A stretch of 42,577 nt of DNA from Gammaproteobacteria bacterium (GTDB taxonomy: Bacteria > Pseudomonadota > Gammaproteobacteria > Arenicellales > Poriferihabitantaceae). The stretch is from NCBI GenBank assembly GCA_009841725.1, contig VYGS01000046.1, positions 31,780 through 74,356 of the forward strand, given 5' to 3'. Shown one piece after another: positions 1 through 7,954 of this stretch. Position numbers and translations under genes: made by a program. The notes beneath the pieces were generated by a model, which did no database searches, was not told the DNA's origin, and saw only the letters and a list, made by a program, of their open reading frames with translations. Within the stretch, counting starts at the first letter, position 1. Each line of letters opens with the position of its first letter.

Positions 1-669
1 CAATTCAAAAAAAACCTCGAAGCGTCCCGGGGGAATATTGTCACCGGCATCAATATCGGCAAGAATGCCACCACCCCGGTCACCGACGCGATCCACGACT
101 ATCTGGAATGCCTGCGGGGCGTTTATGCGCTGGCCGACTACATCGCGATCAACATCTCCTCCCCCAACACCGAAAGCCTGCGACGGCTCCAGGATCACGA
201 CATGCTGGATGCGCTCCTCGAGGCTCTCGACCGGGAACGCCGTCAACTCGCCGACCGGACCGGAGTCCGCAAGCCGCTCATCGTCAAGATTGCTCCGGAT
301 CTGGATACCCGCCAGATCGACGCCATTGCCGCCTCGATGCGAGCCCATTCCATCGACGGCGTGATCGCCACCAATACCACGGTATCGCGCCCCGGGGTCG
401 AAAATCACCCCTTCGCGGGGGAAGCGGGGGGCCTGAGCGGCGCTCCGCTCAGGGAGTCGTCCACCCGGGTGGTCAGGATGCTGCATGACAACCTCCAGGA
501 CGAAATTCCCATCATCGGCGTCGGCGGAATCCTCGACGGCGAGGCCGCCCTTGAAAAACTCGAGGCGGGTGCGCGCCTGATCCAGCTGTATACCGGCCTG
601 ATCTATTCCGGGCCGGCCCTTGTCGGACGGATTCTGAAAGAGCTGGAGAAAGTCCGTCCGGCGACGTGA
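1..669 (+). CDS. pyrD: Dihydroorotate dehydrogenase (quinone), class 2, 3' part
   Basis: The 5' end lies outside the window; 222 residues are present in frame 1. PyrD oxidises dihydroorotate to orotate with FMN and passes electrons to the quinone pool at the inner membrane (pyrimidine synthesis). Visible family motifs are GINIGKN, NISSPNT (FMN/substrate loop), KIAPDL, VIATNTT, the phosphate-binding GVGGI and the C-terminal GARLIQLYTGLIYSGP. The SPN-type loop and this C-terminus fit class 2 rather than the cytosolic class 1. The gene ends cleanly at TGA. An exported rhodanese follows after about 90 bp with its own promoter-like sequence, so the two are probably not strictly co-transcribed. Confidence 0.95.
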   Translation, partial: QFKKNLEASRGNIVTGINIGKNATTPVTDAIHDYLECLRGVYALADYIAINISSPNTESLRRLQDHDMLDALLEALDRERRQLADRTGVRKPLIVKIAPDLDTRQIDAIAASMRAHSIDGVIATNTTVSRPGVENHPFAGEAGGLSGAPLRESSTRVVRMLHDNLQDEIPIIGVGGILDGEAALEKLEAGARLIQLYTGLIYSGPALVGRILKELEKVRPAT

Positions 670-696
670 TCCATACAGCGGCTGCCTGCGCCCGGC

Positions 697-727
697 GTGA
701 CACCCGGACAAAAGTTGTTGTTAGAAT
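697..727 (+). promoter_or_regulatory. Likely sigma70 promoter of the exported rhodanese gene
   Basis: A GTGACA (-35 like, 697-702) is followed after 19 bp by TAGAAT (722-727), which carries the extended -10 TG one base upstream (719-720). Transcription would start near 734, about 25 nt before the ATG at 759. This argues against in-frame starts upstream of the promoter. The spacer is longer than the ideal 17 bp. Confidence 0.4.
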
Positions 728-758
728 ATTGGGGCCCGCCTCTGTCCATGCCGATCCG

Positions 759-1352
759 ATGAATCACAACCGAAACCACTCCGGCATCCATACCGGCGAA
801 AGCGCCCGGTTCGTTTTTCCATTCATCCTCTCGCTCTGCCTGATGGGGCTTGTCCTGGTTCCGTTGCCCGGCAAGGCCGATCTCGTCAAGGAGCAGCAGA
901 CAATACGAAAACAGTATCCCGGTGTCACCCACATCAGCGCCGATCAGCTTCAGGACGCGCTCGTCGGCGATGAAGCGGAGACCGTCCTGTTCGACGTGAG
1001 GGAAAGGGCCGAGTACGCCGTCAGCCACATCGAAGGCGCGATTCAGGTCGATCCCGACATGTCGGGGGAGGAGTTTCTGGCCCGTTACGGAGACCGGATC
1101 GGGAATCGCAAAGTGGTGTTCTACTGTTCCGTCGGATACCGGTCCTCGCACATGGCGGAGCTCCTCCGGAACCAGTCTCCGGCCGACCCTCCGACAGATG
1201 TCCTGAATCTGCGCCACGGTCTTTTCGGCTGGCACAACGAAAAAAGGAATCTGGTTCGGGGCGACTCCCCGACCGACTTGATTCATCCGTACAACTTCTG
1301 GTGGGGACGGCTGCTGGAACGTCGGAATCTGACCAGCTACCGGCCCAGATAG
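759..1352 (+). CDS. Exported single-domain rhodanese (sulfurtransferase)
   Basis: 197 residues from ATG 759, chosen because a promoter-like element lies just upstream and a hydrophobic export segment follows (about residues 18-38, ending near GKA-DL). One rhodanese domain spans about 55-185. FDVRE (78-82) and the active-site loop CSVGYRSS with nucleophilic Cys123 are intact, so persulfide transfer is expected. The predicted periplasmic location suits sulfur handling in a thiotroph. A CxxGxRS-type loop is typical of active single-domain rhodaneses; the sulfur donor and acceptor cannot be told from sequence. A dioxygenase gene follows 28 bp downstream, probably co-transcribed. Confidence 0.85.
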   Translation: MNHNRNHSGIHTGESARFVFPFILSLCLMGLVLVPLPGKADLVKEQQTIRKQYPGVTHISADQLQDALVGDEAETVLFDVRERAEYAVSHIEGAIQVDPDMSGEEFLARYGDRIGNRKVVFYCSVGYRSSHMAELLRNQSPADPPTDVLNLRHGLFGWHNEKRNLVRGDSPTDLIHPYNFWWGRLLERRNLTSYRPR

Positions 1353-1380
1353 TGCCGGGTCAACGGACTCGACGCGACCC

Positions 1381-2286
1381 ATGAACGCCGTGCTCAATCC
1401 GCCGCGCATTTTTCCGGATGAACGGCACTATCAGGCCTGGAAAAACCTGAAACTGGCCGGATACGACCCGAAGCATTCGAATGCGCCCGTCAACATCGCG
1501 AATCCCTTCAATCTGAGACGCGACGAGACCGCTCAGGTCCTCGACCGGATCCGACGACGGAATTTCGCCCTGTACCGGCTTGATCCGGAACGGTTCAATA
1601 CCCCGCAAGCCGTGAAGGCGCTGTGTCGGCACATGGGCCTTGAGACCTCCGTCGACAGTCCGGAAGCCGGCGAAGACAACGTCTCGATTCTCGAGGACCG
1701 GGAAGAATCCTCCGGACACCCCAGCCGGTACATTCCCTACACATCCCGGACCCTGAACTGGCATACCGACGGCTACTACTACCCGGAGGGCCGGAAAATC
1801 CGCTCCTTCGTGCTGCATTGCGCCCGCCCCGCCCATTCGGGCGGAGAGAACAGCATGATCGATCATGACATGCTGTATCTGGAAATGCGGGACCGCGACC
1901 CGGATCTCGCCGACACCCTGTGCCTGAGCGATGTGCTCACCATTCCGCAAAACAGGGAGAACGGCCGGATTCTGCGAGACGCCTTCCAGGGACCGGTGTT
2001 CTCCACCGACCACGACAGCCGCCTGTACATGCGCTATACCCGCCGCAAGCGCCACATTGCCTGGAAAAACCATCCGCAGGTCAACGAGGCCCTGGAACTT
2101 CTGGATTCGTTGCTCGACAACCCCCTCCCGTGGAAATCGACAGTCCGGCTGGCGGCCGGAGAAGGCATCCTGTGCAACAACATCGTGCATCGGCGATGCG
2201 CCTACACCGACGTCTCCGGCGGGAAAGCCGGACGGCTGTTCTACCGGATCCGCTTCCTCGAGCGGGCGGGCACTGGCGGTTCCTGA
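1381..2286 (+). CDS. TauD/TfdA-family Fe(II)/2-oxoglutarate dioxygenase
   Basis: 301 residues. The iron-binding facial triad is visible: HxD in LNWHTDGYYY (about residues 124-126) and the distal His in NNIVHRRCAY near residue 264. A C-terminal Arg in FYRIRF fits the 2-oxoglutarate carboxylate clamp. Members hydroxylate small carboxylate, sulfonate or betaine substrates; the substrate here cannot be assigned. It lacks close resemblance to true taurine dioxygenase TauD, so I do not call it tauD despite the sulfonate operon 22 kb away. The start has only a weak ribosome site. It lies between the exported rhodanese and a Cas6-like gene, all in the same direction. Confidence 0.82.
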   Translation: MNAVLNPPRIFPDERHYQAWKNLKLAGYDPKHSNAPVNIANPFNLRRDETAQVLDRIRRRNFALYRLDPERFNTPQAVKALCRHMGLETSVDSPEAGEDNVSILEDREESSGHPSRYIPYTSRTLNWHTDGYYYPEGRKIRSFVLHCARPAHSGGENSMIDHDMLYLEMRDRDPDLADTLCLSDVLTIPQNRENGRILRDAFQGPVFSTDHDSRLYMRYTRRKRHIAWKNHPQVNEALELLDSLLDNPLPWKSTVRLAAGEGILCNNIVHRRCAYTDVSGGKAGRLFYRIRFLERAGTGGS

Positions 2287-2378
2287 AGGAATCGGGGTGA
2301 ACGCCGCGACGCCGGAAGCGGGTTGCTCCGGATGGCACTGTGGTAAGCTTGTTTCGAATCGACCTCTCTTGAAGCGAC

Positions 2379-3068
2379 ATGCTCTGGAAAGAAAAAACCC
2401 CGGGCCGATCCGGACGGATGGCGGACAGGGTGCAGGATTTTTCGTTTCGGATCGCATGCCGGGAGCTTCCCGTCGATCATGCCTGGGCATTGCGTGAGCG
2501 GATCGTCGGCATCCTTCCCTGGCTGGTGGATGAGCCGAAGGCCGCCATCCATTCGGTCCATGCGGCGTCCTCGGCAAACGGATGGATCCGTCCTTCGCTG
2601 GAGTCCGGCAGCATGATCCAGCTTTCCCGCCGAACCCGGCTCTATCTCAGGCTTCCCGCACACCGGATCGAGGACGCCCGGGCACTCTGTGGCAAGGAAT
2701 TCACCGTCTCCGGATGCACGATGCGCATCGGCGACTTCGAACCGCGAAGTCTGGCTCCCTCGAGCACCCTCTTCACGCGATCGATGGATGCGGCGGAAGT
2801 GGAGGACGAGGAGGTCTTCACCGACATCGTGGTCGGTTCGCTCGAAGAGCTGGGTGTCTATCCATCCAAGATGCTGTGCGGACTCATGCACGGGATTTCA
2901 CATGGAAACGGGTGCATCAAGGCGAGAAGCGTGTTGCTTGCGGATCTCGAACCCCGCGAATCGATCCGGATCCAGCAACGGGGCCTGGGAAAGAATGGCC
3001 TGCTCGGCTGCGGCATTTTCCTTCCGCACAAGAGTCTGGATGCGGTCTACGACAAGAGCCGGGACTGA
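2379..3068 (+). CDS. Stand-alone Cas6/Cmx6-like RAMP protein
   Basis: 229 residues (alternative start ATG 2418). Features matching the Cmx6 group of Cas6-type proteins, as I remember the family, are the N-terminal LPVDHAW with a His at residue 34 (a typical region for the Cas6 catalytic His), LSRRTRLYLRLP, KMLCGLMHGI, and the C-terminal glycine-rich loop of the form GhGxxxxxGhG, seen as GLGKNGLLGCGIF, followed by LPHK. Cas6 enzymes bind and cleave CRISPR repeat RNA. No CRISPR array or other cas gene is seen in this window, so a different RNA role is likely. Neighbours are a dioxygenase upstream and an unknown-dsbD pair downstream. Family call fairly sure; function unknown. Confidence 0.72.
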   Translation: MLWKEKTPGRSGRMADRVQDFSFRIACRELPVDHAWALRERIVGILPWLVDEPKAAIHSVHAASSANGWIRPSLESGSMIQLSRRTRLYLRLPAHRIEDARALCGKEFTVSGCTMRIGDFEPRSLAPSSTLFTRSMDAAEVEDEEVFTDIVVGSLEELGVYPSKMLCGLMHGISHGNGCIKARSVLLADLEPRESIRIQQRGLGKNGLLGCGIFLPHKSLDAVYDKSRD

Positions 3069-3124
3069 CACGGAAAACCGACTCTGTCCCGCTGATCAAT
3101 GAATCCGGCAGCAGGCATTCTGCT

Positions 3125-3152
3125 CCGATTCGGGCCACCGCATCCGAATCGG
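3125..3152. repeat. Perfect 9-bp inverted repeat downstream of the Cas6-like gene
   Basis: CCGATTCGG (3125-3133) and CCGAATCGG (3144-3152) are exact inverse complements separated by 10 nt. They lie about 56 bp after the Cas6-like stop and just before the promoter-like region of the next gene. There is no T-tract after the hairpin, so it is either a weak terminator, an mRNA end-stabilising hairpin, or an operator. Confidence 0.55.
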
Positions 3153-3164
3153 GGGGATATGGGA

Positions 3165-3182
3165 TAAAATGGCGTTACGCCA
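3165..3182 (+). promoter_or_regulatory. Probable -10 element with an overlapping palindromic operator
   Basis: TAAAAT (3165-3170) resembles a -10 box. Its last base begins a perfect palindrome TGGCGT-T-ACGCCA (3170-3182), which would cover the transcription start about 30 nt ahead of ATG 3208. No convincing -35 is seen, which fits an activated or otherwise regulated promoter. This is a candidate binding site for a dimeric regulator controlling the unknown gene and dsbD. Confidence 0.35.
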
Positions 3183-3207
3183 AACCGACACCGATTGAAA
3201 TTCCGTC

Positions 3208-3780
3208 ATGCTACAGAAGGCCCGAATTCGCACGGCCTGGAAATCCCGGGACCGGACCGTTTCAGTGGACGATCTGGCCAACGCGCTGTCGGCCATCTGC
3301 TGGCGCATTGCCCTGTCGGCGGCCAAAAACCTCCATCAGCAGGATTTCATCTATGCCGACGACGGCCAGCGTCTGGCCGTCATCCGGGAATACCTTTTCT
3401 TCCTGATCCATTGCTCGGACCGGCTGATGCACGATCGGCTCCGGCAAGGTGACCGGGAGACCTTCGTCACCCGGCTTTCGCTCAACTGCCTGAGGCACTA
3501 CGCCGAGAACACGCTGGAACTTCTCGAACGGCAACCCGACATGAAGGAGGCCCTCGATGCGCTGAACCACGTCACGAGCACGCTGGCCGGCTTCCGTTTT
3601 CCGGATCAGCGACCGGGGTATGAAATGTACCGGCTGCTCGGCGCCCGGATCCGAGAAATTCTCGGCGAGGACCAGATCAACAAATGGGTCATCGACCAGA
3701 TCATGGAGGTGGATGGCCCGGAAGTCTTCGACCTGTTTGACAAATCCTGCACGAAACTGGTGCGCAATTCCGGGTACTGA
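3208..3780 (+). CDS. Conserved-looking hypothetical protein coupled to dsbD
   Basis: 190 residues, not recognised. It is soluble, mostly helical in appearance, with no signal peptide, membrane segment or catalytic motif that I can identify. Visible stretches are VSVDDLANALSAICWRIALS near the N-terminus, NCLRHYAENTLELLE in the middle and EVFDLFDKSCTKLV at the end. Its stop is only 3 nt before the dsbD ATG, so the two are almost certainly translated together. Codon use and base composition match the neighbours, so it is a resident gene. A palindromic promoter region lies just upstream. Confidence 0.7.
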   Translation: MLQKARIRTAWKSRDRTVSVDDLANALSAICWRIALSAAKNLHQQDFIYADDGQRLAVIREYLFFLIHCSDRLMHDRLRQGDRETFVTRLSLNCLRHYAENTLELLERQPDMKEALDALNHVTSTLAGFRFPDQRPGYEMYRLLGARIREILGEDQINKWVIDQIMEVDGPEVFDLFDKSCTKLVRNSGY

Positions 3781-3783
3781 AGC

Positions 3784-6060
3784 ATGCTCCGACTCCTCTC
3801 CAGCCTCCCCGCCCTGCTGCTCGTCCTGGGACTGGCGCCGGGGACGATATGCGGGGCCCTGGCACAAGGGCTGGACGACGACGAACTCCTGCCTGAAGAC
3901 CAGGCGTTCCGCTTCGAGCTCGTTCCGGGCGAGCCCTCCGCGATCCAGGCGACCTGGCGGATCGCGGAGGGATACTACATGTACCGGGACAAGATCGGAT
4001 TTCGCATCGACGATGCGGGATTTTCCGCCGCGGTCCCGGAATATCCCCAGGGCATCATCAAGGACGATCCGCTGTTCGGCGTGACCGAGGTGTACACCGA
4101 CCAGTTCTCGATCCGGATCGATGTCGGGGGCGGGGACGGCGCATTCACCCTGATCTCGGACGGCCAGGGCTGCAACGAGCCGATCGGTGTCTGCTATGCG
4201 CCGATCACCCACACCACCCGCTTCGTCAAGGCCGGCAACACGATCCGGTTCGCATCGCTGGTTTCGACTTCGGAACCGGAAGCGGAAGCCGCTGAAACGA
4301 CGGAACAGGCGCAGGTGGAGGCGGAGGACATCGACCTGCTTCGCGATCTTCTCTCGAGTTCCTTCTCGCAACCCGAATTTCTCGATGTCGACGAGGCGTT
4401 CAGGGTCGAGGATCTCTCGATCGGTCTGCAATCGATTTCCGGCCACTTCGTGATCGAGCCGGGATACTACCTGTACCGGGACAAGGTCGGTGTCATGCTC
4501 GACGAGTTGTCCCTCGCGGTTCGCATACCCCAGGAGCCGGAACAGTACGCCGACCCTACCTTCGGCACCACCGACGTCCATCGGACGGATTTCTCGTTTT
4601 CCGCAAGCCGCCCGACGACCAGCGCGGCCGGACCGGCTGTCGTGACACTGACCTACCAGGGCTGCGCCGAAGGAGCGATCTGCTATCCGCCCGTAACGAG
4701 GCAGTTCAATCTCGTCGCACCGGCAATGGCGGACGAAACCCCGTCCGCCGCGTCTTCGTCAACTCCGGCAACGGAGCAGGATTATTCCCTGATCGCGATC
4801 CTGTCCGGCGCTTTCATCGCCGGCATCCTGCTGACATTCACGCCGTGCGTATTGCCGATGATCCCGATTCTCTCGAGCGTGATCGCGGGACAGGGCGAGG
4901 CAATCAGCCGGACCCGGGCCGGGTCGCTGTCCCTGTCCTACGTGCTCGGTACCGTGATCACGTATGCGGCGATGGGCGCTCTGGCCGGCGCGACCGGCGA
5001 CCAGCTGCAGGCCTACTTCCAGAACGCGTGGGCCATCGGAATCCTGTCCGGTATTCTCGCCCTGATGGCGCTGTCCATGTTCGGCCTTTATGAACTACAG
5101 GTGCCCTCCTTCCTGCAATCCAGAATCCAGCAGAAATCGGGCAGCCTGACCGGCTCCATCCCGCTGGTGTTCCTGCTGGGACTGGTCTCGGCATTGATCA
5201 TCGGCGCCTGCGTCTCCCCGGTGCTGATCTCGATCCTGAGCATTGCCGTGGCCACCGGCGACCCCGTGCTCGGCGCACAGACCATGGCCGTGATGGCGCT
5301 CGGCATGGGCGTCCCCCTGATCTCGATCGGTGTCGGAGCGGGATATCTGCTCCCCAAGGCCGGTGTCTGGATGGAATCAATCAAATACCTGTTCGGCATC
5401 CTGCTGTTCGCGGTCGCGATCTACCTGTTGCAAATCCTGCCCCAGGTGCCGATTCTCCTGATCTGGGGAGCCTATCTCATCATCGTGGGCTATGCCTTCA
5501 TGCAGGCTCGCGCCGAGCCGGACACGCCGAAACATAAATTCACGGTGGTGCTCAAGGGTGTCGGTGTGGTTCTCCTGGTCTGGGGAATCTGCGCACTGAT
5601 CGGCGGATTCATGGGACAACGGGATCTGCTGCGCCCGATCCCGGAACGTCTCTTCACTTCGGGCCCCGCGGCCCTGCAATCAGCCGAAACCCATCTGTTC
5701 GACCGGATTTCGACCGTGGACGAACTGGATCAGCAAATCGTCCAGGCGGCCTCGAACGGACGCGGTGTCATCATCGACTACTACGCCGACTGGTGTGTCG
5801 ACTGCCTCAAGATGGAAGAATCCACGTTCAAGGACAAATTGGTGATCGAGGAGATCGGCAACCGGTTCATCGCCCTGCAGGTGGACGTGACCAACCCGAA
5901 CGATGCAAACGCCAATTCCCTGAAGAAACGGTTCAACGTGTTCGGCCCGCCTGCCATGATCTTTCTTGGCCGGAACGGCACTGTCCTGAGCGACTTCAAT
6001 TTCTACGGATACAAGGGCCCCGAGGCGTTTCTGGAGCATCTCAAGCGTGTCACCCTGTAG
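3784..6060 (+). CDS. dsbD: Thiol:disulfide interchange protein DsbD with duplicated N-terminal domain
   Basis: 758 residues, far longer than E. coli DsbD (about 565). After a signal peptide (1-28) come two tandem DsbD-alpha-like domains, about 40-150 and 205-312. Each has GYYxYRDK and a QGC...CYxP pair (Cys130/137 and Cys293/300). The multi-helix membrane domain (about 335-610) carries the redox pair Cys355 (TFTPCVLPM) and Cys476 (GACVSP). The C-terminal thioredoxin-like domain has WCVDC (Cys671/674). DsbD moves electrons from cytoplasmic thioredoxin to periplasmic thiol proteins, which fits the exported thioredoxins and rhodaneses nearby. The duplicated alpha domain is the unusual feature and could serve two partner proteins. 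Confidence 0.93.
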   Translation: MLRLLSSLPALLLVLGLAPGTICGALAQGLDDDELLPEDQAFRFELVPGEPSAIQATWRIAEGYYMYRDKIGFRIDDAGFSAAVPEYPQGIIKDDPLFGVTEVYTDQFSIRIDVGGGDGAFTLISDGQGCNEPIGVCYAPITHTTRFVKAGNTIRFASLVSTSEPEAEAAETTEQAQVEAEDIDLLRDLLSSSFSQPEFLDVDEAFRVEDLSIGLQSISGHFVIEPGYYLYRDKVGVMLDELSLAVRIPQEPEQYADPTFGTTDVHRTDFSFSASRPTTSAAGPAVVTLTYQGCAEGAICYPPVTRQFNLVAPAMADETPSAASSSTPATEQDYSLIAILSGAFIAGILLTFTPCVLPMIPILSSVIAGQGEAISRTRAGSLSLSYVLGTVITYAAMGALAGATGDQLQAYFQNAWAIGILSGILALMALSMFGLYELQVPSFLQSRIQQKSGSLTGSIPLVFLLGLVSALIIGACVSPVLISILSIAVATGDPVLGAQTMAVMALGMGVPLISIGVGAGYLLPKAGVWMESIKYLFGILLFAVAIYLLQILPQVPILLIWGAYLIIVGYAFMQARAEPDTPKHKFTVVLKGVGVVLLVWGICALIGGFMGQRDLLRPIPERLFTSGPAALQSAETHLFDRISTVDELDQQIVQAASNGRGVIIDYYADWCVDCLKMEESTFKDKLVIEEIGNRFIALQVDVTNPNDANANSLKKRFNVFGPPAMIFLGRNGTVLSDFNFYGYKGPEAFLEHLKRVTL

Positions 6061-6132
6061 TCGTCCTCCGTCAAGCCACCGCCCGCTGATCCGTATTCTG
6101 ATTACCGTCATGCATCACTTCCGATCAAACCG

Positions 6133-7020
6133 ATGTCCCAAAGACACCCTGTCATCGCAGTAACCGGCTCTTCGGGAGCCGGAACCTCCACCATCAAGGA
6201 TGCTTTCGAGCATATTTTCCGGCTTGAGAACATCAACCCCTGCATGGTCGAGGGAGACAGCTTCCATCGGTATGACCGCGACGAGATGGAGCGGCGCACC
6301 GAGGAGGCCATGCGCGAAGGAACCCATTTCAGCCATTTCGGCCTGCAGGCGAATCTGCTTGAGGAACTCGCGGCACTGTTCGAGGAATACGGAAAGGACG
6401 GATCGGGCCAGCGACGCTTCTACCTGCACGACCGGAAGATCGCCAAACGTCACGGACAACCTGTCGGCACGTTCACCCCGTGGGAGAATATTCCTCCGGG
6501 AACCGCTCTCCTGTTTTACGAAGGGCTGCACGGCGGAGTGGTTCACGATACCGTCGACGTGGCCCGGCACGTGGACCTGCTGATCGGCGTCGTGCCCATA
6601 GTCAATCTCGAATGGATCCAGAAAATCCACCGCGACACTTACGCCAGAGGCTATCGTCCGAAAGACGTCACGCAGACCATCCTGAGGCGCATGCACGACT
6701 ACGTCCACATCATCACGCCCCAGTTTTCCAACACCGACATCAACATCCAGAGAGTTCCGACCGTCGACACTTCCAACCCGTTCATCGCCCGGGACATTCC
6801 CACGTCGGATGAAAGCTTTGCGGTCATCCGGTTTCAGGATCCGGAAAAATTCAGTATTGACTTTCCCTATCTGCTCTCCATGATCCACGACTCGTTCATG
6901 TCCCGCAGGAACACGATCGTCGTGCCGGGCGGGAAGATGATGCTGGCGATGGAGATCATTCTGAAACCGATCATCCGCAGGATGATGGAGCAGCGCCTGC
7001 CGAACGCGGACGGGAGCTAG
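6133..7020 (+). CDS. prkB: Phosphoribulokinase, class I (proteobacterial)
   Basis: 295 residues, usual length for the bacterial octameric class. It phosphorylates ribulose 5-phosphate to ribulose 1,5-bisphosphate, the CO2 acceptor of the Calvin cycle. The P-loop GSSGAGTS lies at residues 12-19, VEGDSFHRYDR carries catalytic and substrate-binding residues, and FYEGLHGG supplies the Walker B-like segment; HDYVHIITPQFSNTDINIQRVPTVDTSNPF is characteristic of the class in shorter pieces such as TPQFSNTDIN and VDTSNPF. The gene is strong evidence for autotrophy, although no RuBisCO is in the window. Its stop overlaps the convergent hydrolase stop by 4 bp, leaving no room for a separate terminator. 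Confidence 0.95.
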   Translation: MSQRHPVIAVTGSSGAGTSTIKDAFEHIFRLENINPCMVEGDSFHRYDRDEMERRTEEAMREGTHFSHFGLQANLLEELAALFEEYGKDGSGQRRFYLHDRKIAKRHGQPVGTFTPWENIPPGTALLFYEGLHGGVVHDTVDVARHVDLLIGVVPIVNLEWIQKIHRDTYARGYRPKDVTQTILRRMHDYVHIITPQFSNTDINIQRVPTVDTSNPFIARDIPTSDESFAVIRFQDPEKFSIDFPYLLSMIHDSFMSRRNTIVVPGGKMMLAMEIILKPIIRRMMEQRLPNADGS

Positions 7021-7913
7021 CGACTGAATCCGTCGAGCCAGTCGGCCAGCTTCCCGATCATCACATCGCCGTAGCCGCGGAAAAAATGGGTCGCCCCCTC
7101 GACCGGCACCTGCGCCGAGAGCGGATTTCCGTTTTGCCGTAGCAATTCCTGGCGATGGGGCACCATGGCCAGCGGCCGGGGATATTCCCCGGTGCCGTAG
7201 ATATCCAGCACGGGAACGCTCAGCCTGCCGATCGGAAACGGGGTCTTCAGGTCCTGGCCGACGTCGGTGACTCCAAGCCCCATGGCAATGTAACCGTCAA
7301 TCCGCGGTTCCGCTACGCTGTTCATCCAGTCATTCGCCATGTGGACCCCGCAACTGTGGGCGGCCAGGATGATCCGGCTCACGCCCCGGCTCTCGAGGTA
7401 GTCGATCGCGGCCTCAATCCGCGGATGGGCATACCCGAGAATCGGCAGGTAGTCGTAGTATGTCTTCCCCTTGGCCAGGACCGGCATCTGCAGCGACAGG
7501 GTGGCCCAGCCCCGCTCCGCGAGGCCGGTCCGCAGCGGACCGATCAGTTCCTCCTCATCAAGATGGACATCCCTGCCATGAAGGAGGATGACCGTCCCGT
7601 CCGCCTCTTCGACCTCGATGTGAACCGCCAGAAATTCCCGTCCTCCGCCTTCCAGCCATAGCGGCTCGCCCTCGAAGAGATACGGCTCCACCTGCTCGAC
7701 GATGCGCGCTTCCCGCTCGAAGTCGGGAACCTCGTCCGCCCAGGCGGATATTGCGGCACCGCCTGCAGCAAGAAGCAGTGAAAGCATGGACCGGGCAAGT
7801 CGCCCGGCAATCCCCGGGCCCGTTCTACCCGGCGGGATTCGCCGCGAAGGAATCCCGCCGCCATGGCGGGCGGGTCCGAATGGCGGCAGAAACGAATCGG
7901 TCACATCTTTCAC
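7017..7913 (-). CDS. Exported alpha/beta-hydrolase, DUF3530-like
   Basis: 298 residues from a GTG at 7913, preceded by a CGGAG ribosome-site match; ATG 7787 is an alternative. The N-terminus has basic residues then a hydrophobic stretch ending near SAWADE (about 42-60), consistent with export. The hydrolase core shows VILLHGRD, the nucleophile elbow AAHSCG (Ser in place of the usual GHSxG context), VLDIYGTGEYP near the expected acid, and GATHFFRGYGD near the catalytic His. The substrate is unknown. It lies 41 bp downstream of pntB in the same direction and may be carried on the pnt transcript. Confidence 0.72.
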   Translation of the reverse strand: MKDVTDSFLPPFGPARHGGGIPSRRIPPGRTGPGIAGRLARSMLSLLLAAGGAAISAWADEVPDFEREARIVEQVEPYLFEGEPLWLEGGGREFLAVHIEVEEADGTVILLHGRDVHLDEEELIGPLRTGLAERGWATLSLQMPVLAKGKTYYDYLPILGYAHPRIEAAIDYLESRGVSRIILAAHSCGVHMANDWMNSVAEPRIDGYIAMGLGVTDVGQDLKTPFPIGRLSVPVLDIYGTGEYPRPLAMVPHRQELLRQNGNPLSAQVPVEGATHFFRGYGDVMIGKLADWLDGFSR

Positions 7914-7954
7914 ATCGCGCTCCGGGCAGATCAGAAATCCTGCCCGGATTCATT

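Noticed and set aside
666..758. N-terminal extension of the first rhodanese
   Set aside because: It would overlap the end of pyrD and cover a likely promoter; the export signal follows ATG 759.
1381..2286. Naming the dioxygenase tauD (taurine dioxygenase)
   Set aside because: It has family metal ligands only; the sequence is not close to TauD, and taurine here seems to go through Xsc.
2300..3210. CRISPR array near the Cas6-like gene
   Set aside because: No regularly spaced direct repeats are visible here or elsewhere in the window.
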